Positions 36,399 to 45,419 of a stretch of DNA of 64,000 nucleotides are shown here, piece by piece. The notes below the pieces were generated by a model. The model ran no database searches. It was not told where the DNA came from and saw only the letters and a list, made by a program, of their open reading frames with translations. The stretch spans positions 1 through 64,000 of the forward strand of contig NZ_BMRZ01000010.1 in assembly GCF_014648895.1 (NCBI RefSeq), read 5' to 3'. Source of the stretch: Streptomyces tanashiensis (GTDB lineage: Bacteria > Actinomycetota > Actinomycetes > Streptomycetales > Streptomycetaceae). The position numbers were made by a program, and so were the translations under genes. Position 1 is the first letter of the stretch, and each line of letters begins with the position of its first letter.

Positions 36399-36602
36399 TC
36401 ACGCGCGCTTGATCGCCTCGACGAAGGCGGCCCAGGCGGGAGTGGGGATGAGGAGGGCGGGGCCGGTGGGGTTCTTGCTGTCGCGGACGGGGATGGTGTG
36501 GGGGATGTTGTCAGCGATCTCTACGCAGTCGCCGCCACCCCCGTCGCTGAACGAGCTCTTCCGCCATGTCGCGGCCGCCAGGTCGACTCGGGTGTCCGTC
36601 AT
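36399..36602 (-). CDS. DUF397 protein
   Basis: This 67-aa protein shows the DUF397 signature: WRKSSFSDGGGGDCVEIA, then VRDSKNPTGPALLI and WAAFVEAIK. DUF397 proteins are usually encoded directly after XRE-DUF5753 regulators in actinomycetes and behave as cognate partners (antitoxin-like or anti-regulator). Its ATG overlaps the stop of the upstream regulator, consistent with this pairing. Confidence 0.93.
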   Translation of the reverse strand: MTDTRVDLAAATWRKSSFSDGGGGDCVEIADNIPHTIPVRDSKNPTGPALLIPTPAWAAFVEAIKRA

Positions 36603-37426
36603 GCTCCGAATTCCTCCATCGCCTGCTGGATCAAGGCTGTTGACGCCTCTGGCGAGAGCGCTTGGGCGTGCACAAGATCGTATCGATACGAGTGCCGCGC
36701 AACCATGGCCCGGTCTTCGACCAGCTCACCCGAGTGCCCGGCCTCCAGGTAGGCCACATCGGGCCGATTCTCGAAGGACAGGACGGTGAGTGAGCCGCCC
36801 ATCGCGGAGTGACCGCCTGCGGAGAACGGGAGCACCTGGATCTCAATGAACGGGGCCCTGGCTGCCTCGACCACCACGGCCAACTGCTCGCGCATGACGG
36901 CCCCGCCTCCTACCGAGCGTCGAATCACCGCCTCGTCCAGGACAACCCAGAGCAGGGGCGGCTGCTGCTTTCGTAGCAGCGACTGCCGCTTCATCCGGGC
37001 CGTGACCTTCGTCTCGATCTCCCCGGAGGTGCACCATGGCTGACCGCGATGCAGGACTTCGCGGGCGTACGCCGGTGTCTGAAGCAGGCCGGGCACGCTG
37101 GCCGCCACGTACTTGTGCATGCCGACGGCCTTGCTCTCGTACTCCATGAACTTGCTGGCCCAGTCCGGGAACGGCGTCCGGTGGATATGGCCCCACAGGT
37201 CCGTCAGGTCACCGTCCGCACCCAGGATCTTGTCCAGCTTGGCGTCCACATCCTCCGGCGGGACCTCGTTGCCCAGTTCGAACTGAGCGATCCGGCTGTG
37301 TGCGATGGGGACTTCAGCGCCTAACTGGCGTTGGGTGAGCCCGGCGCGCAAGCGGAGCTTGCGCAACTTCGCGCCATACAGGGCCGCGAGGGAGGCCGAT
37401 GGGTCGAGTTCCTTCGGTGCGGGCAC
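36599..37426 (-). CDS. XRE-family regulator with DUF5753
   Basis: This 275-aa protein has an N-terminal Cro/C1-type HTH (about 18-70: LRLRAGLTQRQLGAEV, HSRIAQFELG) and a C-terminal DUF5753 ligand-sensing-like domain (MEYESKAVGMHKY, PGLLQTPAYAREVL, LDEAVIRRSVGG). The GTG at 37426 is chosen because GGGGATC lies 5 bases upstream; a longer frame to 37516 exists. It is divergent from a small conserved Streptomyces gene across 115 bases and forms an operon with DUF397. Confidence 0.92.
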   Translation of the reverse strand: MPAPKELDPSASLAALYGAKLRKLRLRAGLTQRQLGAEVPIAHSRIAQFELGNEVPPEDVDAKLDKILGADGDLTDLWGHIHRTPFPDWASKFMEYESKAVGMHKYVAASVPGLLQTPAYAREVLHRGQPWCTSGEIETKVTARMKRQSLLRKQQPPLLWVVLDEAVIRRSVGGGAVMREQLAVVVEAARAPFIEIQVLPFSAGGHSAMGGSLTVLSFENRPDVAYLEAGHSGELVEDRAMVARHSYRYDLVHAQALSPEASTALIQQAMEEFGA

Positions 37427-37541
37427 TGGCGATCCCCGTTTTCGCTCTGCGGTTCCGAAAACCGTTACCCCTAGTGATCGTAGCCACACGCATCCATGCT
37501 CGTCACAGGAAGTCACGGATGACGAGGAAGGTGCGCGAACT

Positions 37542-37772
37542 ATGGGAACGGCGAGTCAGAGGGCGACTGTTGAGGCGATCGCGGACGCGAAGGCCGCGCG
37601 GGACGAACTGCGGCAGGCGCTGACGGAGGTGGACGTGCTGCTGCTGCCGTCCCTGGGACTCGACGCCGTGTCCCTGGCCAGTGCGTACGGGCCCGTGCTC
37701 GTGGACCTCGGGCGGTGCCGGCCGGATGTGGCGAGGCGGCTGGCGTCGGTGTTGCGGGGGTGTGCGGGATGA
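37542..37772 (+). CDS. Small conserved Streptomyces protein (76 aa)
   Basis: This 76-aa protein (ATG at 37542 with GAGGAAGG upstream) reads as an amphipathic helical pair: TVEAIADAKAARDELRQAL, then LPSLGLDAVSLASAYGPVLVDLGRCRPDVARRLASVL. Similar short proteins accompany XRE-DUF5753/DUF397 loci in Streptomyces; the function is unknown. It is divergent from the XRE regulator and may be its target. Confidence 0.75.
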   Translation: MGTASQRATVEAIADAKAARDELRQALTEVDVLLLPSLGLDAVSLASAYGPVLVDLGRCRPDVARRLASVLRGCAG

Positions 37773-37836
37773 GGGTGGGGTGACGGCGTCCCGGGACAGG
37801 TTTCTCCTGGTGAGGCCGCCACCCTTCTCTTGCGGG

Positions 37837-40305
37837 TCAGAACAAACTCGGCGGTTCCTCGGCAGGAGGCTTCGACTGCCGCTTGGCGGGGGCCGCCGCC
37901 TTCTTCTTGGCGCCCTTCTTGTCGTGCAGGCCGGCCGCGACTTCGGCGGCGTAGCGGCGCTGGTTCTCTTCGAGGAGCCGGTCGAGGATCTCCTGGCGGA
38001 CGACGGGGCCGACGGTGTAGCGGGGGCCCTGACGCGTGTCGTGGAAACCGTGGTCGAGCCCGCCGGGCTCGGTGAGGAGATCGTCCCAGCCGTAGGCGCG
38101 GGCGACTTCCTCGTCGATGGCGCGGTGGATCTCGCGGAGTTCGCCGATGTCGGGGTCGGCGCAGGTCTCGTCATGGACGAGGTTGTACGTGGCCGTCAGA
38201 CCGGTACCGCGAGACAGCATGAGGCGTCGCCGGTAAGCGTCGACCATCTCACCCACGTCGCGCAGGGCCAACGTGTCAGGTCGGGGGAACGTCCAGAACA
38301 CATCCGACGGAGAATAACTCAAGTCGGTGCGCATTTTGGCGGATCGAGAGATGGCCCACCAGTAGTGGAACGATGAGTTCAGCAGCGCCAGCAGCCCGGC
38401 GTCCTCCGAGGCGAAGACGATCAGCTTCTGGTCCAGCACAGTCTCGCCGGTCACGAACACAGGGACCGCGGTTTTGCTGACCTGAGCCATCACTAGAACG
38501 CGCTCAAGACCCTCCACCGCCTTCAGCATGGCCGGGCGCTTCTCGGCATACTGCCACCAATAATCCCGGTACACCCTACGGTTGTTCATAGCCCTTTCAG
38601 GTTTGACCAGCTGAAGGACTTGCCCATAAGCCTCGGGGTATCCCTTCGCCCGCTCCTCAGGCCAGTCATGAAAATTGATAACCCATCGAGTCGGCGTGAA
38701 ATCCGGGCGAGTATTGAGGTCTTTTCCGTTGAGATACGGAAAGAGCACTTCCCGATAGCGACTGTCTTTGCCGATCAGAGCCGATGCACGATCAGGGTCT
38801 ATCACGAAGCCCAACCCTAGGACGTAGGACCCGATGAACGCGAACCCCTGGTTCTCGTGCAAAGATTCCGGATTTACGGTGATCCGGGACATCGCATCGA
38901 GAGAGGTGCTGATTCCCGAGACTGATGCCCCATCCAGCAGGATGCGGGCCTCATTTCTCAACGGAACGCGACTCAGCCACACCGCGCAATACTCTAGCAG
39001 AGCGCTACGAGAGGGCCATGGCTCGCTCTTCACTGCGGCCCGCAGAGTTACACCTTCCGCGACCAGTTGGTCGAGCCCCGCCTGTCGGGTGTCTCCTTGG
39101 GCAAGTGAATTAGTAGCCACAAGAGCAGCCTGACCGTTCACATTCAATAGATCGCTCGCGCGCAACAGGAAGTAGGCGACGAGATCGATGATGCCTCGGG
39201 CGCCACGCCCTACGTCTCCAACCAGGTATTCACGGTACGTCTCTCCGAAAGCACCGGTAACCTTGGGCCCGCCCAAGAACGGCGGGTTCCCCACCACCGC
39301 GTCGAACCCGCCTCGTTCCTCCCACACCTCCGGGAAAACCAGCGGCAAGTGGACCGGCTCCCTATCGAACGCGCCCTCCGGCTGCCCCGTAGCCAGCCAC
39401 CCCCGTGCCAGCCGCTCCGCCGCCCGCAGCTCCGCCGCCTCAGCGTCACCCTCCGGCGCATCCGCCACATTGTGTGCAGCGGTCACCGCCTCGAAGGACA
39501 GCCGGTCCTGCTCCTTCTCGCCCCGGCCCGCGCTCGCCAGCGCCGCGCCCACCACCAAATCGGCGTACACGCTCGCCTGCCGGGTCTTCTCCCTCACCGA
39601 CGCCAGGATCGCGCGCTTCTCCGCCAGCTGCTCCAGGTCCGTGCCCGGAATCTTCGCCAACTCCCGCCGCTTCTCGGCGACCTCAGTCACCACCCGCCGT
39701 ACACCGCCCGTGAAGTCGATGCCGTCCCCGTGGAGCTTCCGGCCCCGCACCGGGTCCAGGTGCATCGCCTCCAGCTGGTCCACCGACGTGACGCCCAGCA
39801 GTGAGTCACCTGCCACCAGCCTGTCGTCCAGGAACGTGAACGGGCGCTCTCGGTCCATCGAGACCAGCCACAGCGACAGCTTCGCCATCTCGACGGCCAT
39901 CGGGTTGATGTCGACGCCGTACAAGCAGTGCTCTATGACCTGCCGACGGGCCTCGACCATCACCGGGTCCGCCTCCGCGTCCACCGCCGAGGCGGACAGC
40001 GAGGCCGCCGCCTCCAGGTAGGCCGCAGCCCGCTCGTCGCCCTCCCGGCTCCAGGCCTCCACGAGCGCGACGGCCAGGTACCGGCACGCCGCCACCAGGA
40101 ACGCCGCCGAGCCCATCGCGATGTCCGCGACCTTCAGTTTCAGCAGGTCGTCCGCCAACTTCGGGCGCCACTGCGTCCGGTCCGCCGTCTGCAGCGGGCC
40201 GTATTCGTAGATCAGCGGCTCCAGCGCCCCGTCCGCGACCTGCTGGGCCAGGGTTTTCGGGGTGTAGTGCGTGCCCGTGTTCTTGCGGAGCGAGGACTCC
40301 GTCAC
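37837..40305 (-). CDS. drmMI: DISARM DrmMI adenine methyltransferase, C-terminal part
   Basis: This 822-aa ORF holds the catalytic half of a type IIG-like N6-adenine methylase: SAM motif ADIAMGSAAFL (about 60-70) and catalytic NPPF (340-343), followed by a target-recognition region and a Lys/Pro-rich tail. It begins with VTESSLRKNTGTHYTP, a segment that is internal in one-piece relatives. Its GTG overlaps the stop of the upstream ORF by four bases, and the frame differs by one base, so the two are either a split gene or a frameshifted one. DNA from about 38,290 to 39,260 is clearly lower in GC than the rest of the gene. In DISARM the methylase marks host DNA. Confidence 0.88.
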   Translation of the reverse strand: MTESSLRKNTGTHYTPKTLAQQVADGALEPLIYEYGPLQTADRTQWRPKLADDLLKLKVADIAMGSAAFLVAACRYLAVALVEAWSREGDERAAAYLEAAASLSASAVDAEADPVMVEARRQVIEHCLYGVDINPMAVEMAKLSLWLVSMDRERPFTFLDDRLVAGDSLLGVTSVDQLEAMHLDPVRGRKLHGDGIDFTGGVRRVVTEVAEKRRELAKIPGTDLEQLAEKRAILASVREKTRQASVYADLVVGAALASAGRGEKEQDRLSFEAVTAAHNVADAPEGDAEAAELRAAERLARGWLATGQPEGAFDREPVHLPLVFPEVWEERGGFDAVVGNPPFLGGPKVTGAFGETYREYLVGDVGRGARGIIDLVAYFLLRASDLLNVNGQAALVATNSLAQGDTRQAGLDQLVAEGVTLRAAVKSEPWPSRSALLEYCAVWLSRVPLRNEARILLDGASVSGISTSLDAMSRITVNPESLHENQGFAFIGSYVLGLGFVIDPDRASALIGKDSRYREVLFPYLNGKDLNTRPDFTPTRWVINFHDWPEERAKGYPEAYGQVLQLVKPERAMNNRRVYRDYWWQYAEKRPAMLKAVEGLERVLVMAQVSKTAVPVFVTGETVLDQKLIVFASEDAGLLALLNSSFHYWWAISRSAKMRTDLSYSPSDVFWTFPRPDTLALRDVGEMVDAYRRRLMLSRGTGLTATYNLVHDETCADPDIGELREIHRAIDEEVARAYGWDDLLTEPGGLDHGFHDTRQGPRYTVGPVVRQEILDRLLEENQRRYAAEVAAGLHDKKGAKKKAAAPAKRQSKPPAEEPPSLF

Positions 40306-42047
40306 GTACAGGGCTCGGACCGGATCACGACCGGGAGGCCGCGCAGGTCCGGGCGGATGATGCCGTGGAAGGGGAGCAGGCGCTCCGCGAGCTCCGCGTC
40401 ACCGCCGGTCGCCGCGAGGAGCTTGCGGCGGGCCTCGCCCCGCGCCGCGTCGTCCAAGGGGGCCAACGCCTTCGTCACCTTGGCCGCCGCGCCCAGGCCC
40501 GTCGTCTTGTTGTACTCGTCCGCGAGGGCAGCGCCAAGGCCGTCCCCGTGCGTGCGGGACAGGGACTCCAGGCGGGTCAGGAGGACTTCCGCCTCCAGGC
40601 CCGGCTTGCCCACCAGGCCCACGATCGTGTCCTCGGCGCGCCGGCCCTGGTACGAGAGCAGGCCCTCGTACACGTAACCGATCTGCTCGACGTCCAGCGT
40701 GCGGAAGGTGAGGCGGCGGCGCTCGCGCTTCTTGCCCGTGCCGATCGAGACGTACTGGACGGACTGGAGCATGTGGAGGACGGTGCGGTCGTCGATCGGG
40801 AGCGGGTCCGTGGGATCGTCGGCGCCGGTGCCTCGGCCCTCCAGCCACGGAAAGGCGTTGGGGTCGAAGATCGAGCCGTCGTAGGCGTGCATCGACAACG
40901 ACGGGTGGTCGACTCCGCCGTAGACCGCGTTGAAGAGGGCGATGAGCCGGTGCCAGCCGGCCCAGGAGAGCTCCAGGTCCTCTTCAGTGGTCTCAGCGGC
41001 CCGGTCCTCAAGGTCCTTGCTCAGCCTACCGGCCGAATAGGACTGGACGTACAGCTCGTTGTCGCTGGGGAGGAGGCCGCGTTCCTCGGCGAAGAGGAGG
41101 AAGACGACGCGCATCATGATGGCGACGGCGCCCCGGTAGACGTCGTGGGCGGGGACCTCGGCGAGTCCGCGGCGGCCTTCGGCGCGTTCGTTGATGTCGG
41201 CGCGGCCGATGGCCTCGACGAGGAGTTCGACGGCCTGGCGGACCTGGACGCCGAGGGCGTCAGTGACGTCTTCCTGGCTGTCCAGGGACTCGCGGAGCAG
41301 CGGTAGCAGCATCTCGTCGTCCTCGACGGAGAAGAAGCGGCGGCGGCTGAGGAGCGAGCGGAAGGCGCGGACGACCACGCGTTCGGCGGGGGCGGGCCAG
41401 TCGACGCTGTCGAAGACGGCGGAGGTGGTGACGCCGCCGCGCGGCGCCCACACAAGGGCCCACCAGCGGCCGTCGGTGACGAGGCCGAGCTCGATGCCGT
41501 GGTGGCGGCAGAGGTGGGCCATGCGGTCGATGGGGGTGGCCGACCAGGTGGAGGCGGGGACACGCTTGGCGGGGTGCTGGCCTGCGGGGACGGACAGGCC
41601 GAGGATCGCGCAGTCGGCGACCAGGGAGGCCGTGTCGGTGGCCGTGCTGCCGGGCTCCAGGAGGGCGAAGGTGGGGGCCGCCCGCTCGCCGTCGTGTTCC
41701 GGGATGTCGACGGCGAGGCGCTCGGTCAGGCTCGCGCCCGTCCGCAACGCGTCTCCCCAGCCGAGGAGTTCGCCGAGGATGAAGTCGGTCCACGCCTCCT
41801 GGCCGGCCGCCGGGTCGGAGAGCCAGACCCCGTGTTCGTAGCGGAGGCTCGTCCGTAGGGGCTTGTCGATCGCGTCGAGCTGTGGCCAGGCCTTGAGCAG
41901 GACGGGCAGGGTGAGGAAGGGGCCGGACACGTCGACCAGGCTGAGCCAGTCGAGGTGCTGCTGCTTGCCGTCGGGAGCCGCCGGGCGGAAGGCTCCGCCG
42001 CGGGCTCGGCCCCGGCCGCCGGGGCCGTTCGTACGGTTAGTGCTCAC
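40302..42047 (-). CDS. drmMI: DISARM DrmMI methyltransferase, N-terminal part
   Basis: This 581-aa ORF holds the N-terminal helical region typical of large BREX/DISARM methylases (LCRHHGIELGLVTDGRWWALVW, MRVVFLLFAEERGLLPSDN, EQIGYVYEGLLSYQG). It lacks the SAM and NPPF motifs, which are in the next ORF. It starts at a GTG at 42047 overlapping the drmD stop (GTGA) and ends PVVIRSEPCT at 40302. Reading on in the next ORF frame across the junction gives ALYVTESSL, so a single-base change near 40,310-40,320 would join them into a protein of about 1,400 aa. I treat both as parts of one methylase. Confidence 0.85.
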   Translation of the reverse strand: MSTNRTNGPGGRGRARGGAFRPAAPDGKQQHLDWLSLVDVSGPFLTLPVLLKAWPQLDAIDKPLRTSLRYEHGVWLSDPAAGQEAWTDFILGELLGWGDALRTGASLTERLAVDIPEHDGERAAPTFALLEPGSTATDTASLVADCAILGLSVPAGQHPAKRVPASTWSATPIDRMAHLCRHHGIELGLVTDGRWWALVWAPRGGVTTSAVFDSVDWPAPAERVVVRAFRSLLSRRRFFSVEDDEMLLPLLRESLDSQEDVTDALGVQVRQAVELLVEAIGRADINERAEGRRGLAEVPAHDVYRGAVAIMMRVVFLLFAEERGLLPSDNELYVQSYSAGRLSKDLEDRAAETTEEDLELSWAGWHRLIALFNAVYGGVDHPSLSMHAYDGSIFDPNAFPWLEGRGTGADDPTDPLPIDDRTVLHMLQSVQYVSIGTGKKRERRRLTFRTLDVEQIGYVYEGLLSYQGRRAEDTIVGLVGKPGLEAEVLLTRLESLSRTHGDGLGAALADEYNKTTGLGAAAKVTKALAPLDDAARGEARRKLLAATGGDAELAERLLPFHGIIRPDLRGLPVVIRSEPCT

Positions 42048-45000
42048 TTGACGGCCTCCCGGCGGGGAACGACGAAGACGACGGCGACGGGGAAGAGGAG
42101 CGGCTTGGGGTCGGCGTAGCGCGCGGCGACGGAGGCGAGTTCGCGTTCCTTCTCGCTCTCCAGGGCGTGGACGCGCCGCTCCCAGTTCTCGCGGTCGCGG
42201 CGCTGCTGCTCGGCCTCCTCGAACTCCAGCTCCAGCTGGCCTTCCTCGGTGTCCGTCCTGCCGATGGCGGCACGCAGGGAGTCCCGGAAGCGGTCGATCT
42301 GGGCGGAGATCCGCTCCGCCTCGTCGCGGCGGCGGTTCTCCAGGCGGCTCTCCAGGGCGGTCTGGCGGTTGCGAGCGCGCCACTCCAGCGAGGAGACGAG
42401 GCCCTCGCCCACGTGGGGCCAGGCCGTGGTGAGGCGGTCGCGGAGGAGCGGGGAGGCCTGGGTGGAGTCGGTGAGGGCGTCGTCGAGAATCTCGCGGACT
42501 GTGGTGACCTTCTCCAGACGGCTGAAGCGGGCCGGGGCTCCGGCCTCCTCGCGGAGCCAGCCGCCGGCCTGGAGCACCTCCTCGTGGAGGCGGATGCCGT
42601 CCGCGCCGACGAGGACGAAGCGGGCGAACGCGCCGACGAGGGTGGTCTCCAGCTCGGGGTGGTCGCTGACGACGGCGGCGACCCGGGCGAGGCCGGCCTG
42701 GTTCTTGTTCCACACGGCGGCGCGCAGCAGGCGCGTGGACATGGAGACCAGGGGGTGGCCGAGGTGGGCGAGGACCACGTCGTCGCGACCCTTCGCCGAG
42801 GCCGCGTCGAAGGTGATGGGGCGCTGGATCTCGGGGCGCAGCTTGTCCGCCAGGCCCTGCGTGGCACGCTCCCAGGAGCTGGTGAGCGTGGGGACCTCGT
42901 AGAAGCCGTCCGCGCGACCCCGCTCGTCGGGGACCGGGCGGATGTCGTGCTGGCGGGCGAGCGGGAGGGCGGTGGAGACGACCCGGGCCACCCTGCCCGG
43001 GGTGATGCCGAGCGTGTCGACCGTGGCGTCGACCTGCTCCTTGAGGCGCTGGGCCTGGGCCTGGGCGTCGCGCTCGGCGGTGACGTTGCCGCCGCGCCGG
43101 GCCTTCTTGTTCGCGTACATCTCGGCCCGGTCGACGTCGAAGTCGGCGCCGAGGTCGCCGGTCATCCGCCGCTGGACGGCCTCGGCGAGGACGGCGTTGA
43201 CCTTGCCCAGGTCCTCTTCCATACGGGCGACCTTGATGGCGACCCGGGAGAGGAATTCGAGGTCGGCGTCGTAGGTGTCGAGGGTCTTCTCGAAGCCGCT
43301 GCCGATGAAATGGACGATCTGCGGCGCGGTGGTCTGGCCGTAGCGGTCGATGCGGCCGATCCGCTGTTCCAGCTTGTTGGGGTTGAAGGGGATGTCGTAG
43401 TTGACCAGGCGGTGGCAGTGCCGCTGAAGGTCGATGCCCTCGCTGGCGGCGTCGGTGGCCAGCAGGATGCGGACGTCGTTCTCCGTGGGCTCGGCCTGGA
43501 AGGCGAGGCGGAGCTGCTCGCGTTCCTCGGCATTCATGCCGCCGTGGAGGAGGGCGACGCGGTCGCCGCCGAGGCCGTGGTCACGGAGGAGGTTCTGGAG
43601 CCAGATCTGGGTGTCGCGGTACTCGGTGAAGACGACCACACGCTCGTTGAGCCAGTGCCCGCCGTCGGCGGTCAGGCACTCCGCCTTGAGGTAGTCGATC
43701 AGTTCGCGGGCCTTGGAGTCGGCCTGGGCCTGGTGGCGGACGGCCCACTCCCGCATCTGCTCCAAGAGGCCGGCCTCGTCGCCGTCCGTACTGGGCTGGA
43801 GGGTGGTCGCGCGGGCGATGGCGTCATCCTCGGCATCCGCCAGGGGCTCGTCTTCGTAGTCCGCGTAGTCGTCGAAGAAGGTCTCCTGCCAGTCTTGGAT
43901 CTCCTCGGCCGCCTCCTGCTTCCTGGTCCGCAGGGTCTCCAGGTAGACCTCGATGGTGCGGGCGAAGGCGTCCGGGGAGGAGAAGAGGCGCTTCTTCAGG
44001 AGCAGGGTGACGAGATCGGCGGCCTTGCGTCCGCCCTTGAAGCGGGTGCCGAGCTTGGCGCGGCGCAGCGCGGCGTACTCCTTGAGGAGCTGGTGGATGC
44101 GCCGCTCTTCCTCGGTGTAGTCGACGGGCAGCGCCTTGGTCCCGCGCTTCAGGAAGCGGCGTTCGCCGGTCTTCGGATCACGGATGTCGTCCTTGAGGCG
44201 GCGGACGACCGTGTCCTTGACCGCATCCGGGTCGGGCTCGACGCCCCGGGCGAAGCGCTGGCCGTCGATGATCTCCAGGAGGGCGGTGTACGACTCCTGG
44301 TAGCCGTTGTGCGGGGTGGCGGACAGGAAGAGCCGGTGCTCAAAGTACGGGGCGAGGCGGCGGATCAGCTTGGTCTGCTGCGAGTCGACGGGGTACAGCT
44401 GCTTGGGCGCGGAGGGGGCGACGTGGTGCGCCTCGTCGAGGATCAGCAGGTCGAAGGGGCGCTTGGCGGGTACGGCGGTGTCGGCGTCGGAGTCCTGGGC
44501 GGGCAGGACCTCGGAGAGCAGGCGCTGGGCCTTGGCGCCCCGCAGCCAGGGGAGGCTGACGATCGACAGCGGGTAGATGTTGAAGGGGTTGGCGGCGCTT
44601 CCGTGGGTGCGGCGGACCTCGGCGCTGCGCTCGGAGTCGATGACTGTGAAGTCCAGGCCGAACTTCTCGGCCATCTCGTCCCGCCACTTCACGGTGAGAC
44701 CGGCCGGGCAGACGATCATGATCTTGTGGGCGCGGTTGCGGAGGATCAGCTCAAGGGCGACGAGGCCCGCCTCGATCGTCTTGCCGAGGCCGACGTCGTC
44801 GGCGAGGAGCAGGTTCACGCGGGGCGCCGCGATGGCCCGGGACACCGGTTCGAGCTGGTAGGGCTCGATGGCGACGCCGGACCGGAAGGGCGCCTGGAGC
44901 GTCCGTACGTCCGCCGAGGTGACCGCCGACCAGCGGACGGCGTCGAGGAAGGCGGCGAGCCGCTCCGGCGGGTCGAACTTGCCGGCCGAGACGTCGGGGA

Positions 45001-45292
45001 GGGAACCGGTGGGCAGCCGCCGGCGCCCCGGCTCGACCTCCCAGATCACGGAGAGGGTGTCGTTGTAGCGGCCCTCCTCGACGCTGTTGAGGGTCACCAG
45101 TGAGCCCGCGCCGGGCCTGCCGGTCCCACCGGTGTCGGCCCCGCCCTGGTCGACCTCGGCCACGACCCAGCGCAGGCCCCGGACCTCGACGAGGTCGCCG
45201 ATCTCGGGGACCGCCCGCTCGTCCCGGGCCTCGGCGCTACGGCGGACCGCCCGGTGTGCCACACCTGCCAGGTCGGTGGTCGGCGTCGTCAT
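42044..45292 (-). CDS. drmD: DISARM DrmD SNF2-type helicase
   Basis: This 1,082-aa SNF2/RapA-like helicase has motif I DDVGLGKT (165-172), motif II DEAH (286-289), and C-terminal motifs (ATDAASEGIDLQ, QRIGRIDRYGQ). A long coiled, charged C-terminal region (RRRDEAERISAQIDRF) follows. drmD is diagnostic of class 1 DISARM and normally precedes drmMI, as here. The ATG at 45292 has GGAGAG just upstream; the more distal start at 45304 is less likely. It overlaps the DrmMI N-terminal ORF. Confidence 0.92.
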   Translation of the reverse strand: MTTPTTDLAGVAHRAVRRSAEARDERAVPEIGDLVEVRGLRWVVAEVDQGGADTGGTGRPGAGSLVTLNSVEEGRYNDTLSVIWEVEPGRRRLPTGSLPDVSAGKFDPPERLAAFLDAVRWSAVTSADVRTLQAPFRSGVAIEPYQLEPVSRAIAAPRVNLLLADDVGLGKTIEAGLVALELILRNRAHKIMIVCPAGLTVKWRDEMAEKFGLDFTVIDSERSAEVRRTHGSAANPFNIYPLSIVSLPWLRGAKAQRLLSEVLPAQDSDADTAVPAKRPFDLLILDEAHHVAPSAPKQLYPVDSQQTKLIRRLAPYFEHRLFLSATPHNGYQESYTALLEIIDGQRFARGVEPDPDAVKDTVVRRLKDDIRDPKTGERRFLKRGTKALPVDYTEEERRIHQLLKEYAALRRAKLGTRFKGGRKAADLVTLLLKKRLFSSPDAFARTIEVYLETLRTRKQEAAEEIQDWQETFFDDYADYEDEPLADAEDDAIARATTLQPSTDGDEAGLLEQMREWAVRHQAQADSKARELIDYLKAECLTADGGHWLNERVVVFTEYRDTQIWLQNLLRDHGLGGDRVALLHGGMNAEEREQLRLAFQAEPTENDVRILLATDAASEGIDLQRHCHRLVNYDIPFNPNKLEQRIGRIDRYGQTTAPQIVHFIGSGFEKTLDTYDADLEFLSRVAIKVARMEEDLGKVNAVLAEAVQRRMTGDLGADFDVDRAEMYANKKARRGGNVTAERDAQAQAQRLKEQVDATVDTLGITPGRVARVVSTALPLARQHDIRPVPDERGRADGFYEVPTLTSSWERATQGLADKLRPEIQRPITFDAASAKGRDDVVLAHLGHPLVSMSTRLLRAAVWNKNQAGLARVAAVVSDHPELETTLVGAFARFVLVGADGIRLHEEVLQAGGWLREEAGAPARFSRLEKVTTVREILDDALTDSTQASPLLRDRLTTAWPHVGEGLVSSLEWRARNRQTALESRLENRRRDEAERISAQIDRFRDSLRAAIGRTDTEEGQLELEFEEAEQQRRDRENWERRVHALESEKERELASVAARYADPKPLLFPVAVVFVVPRREAVK

Positions 45293-45419
45293 CGCTCTCC
45301 GCACACTCCTCTTACCGCCCCGGCCTGGGCGAATACGTCAAACACAGCCATTCAAGCACGTGGGCGGCGGCCCACCGGGCCCACTCTGGCACGGCCGGAC
45401 ACCTGGCGTACCGGTGTTG

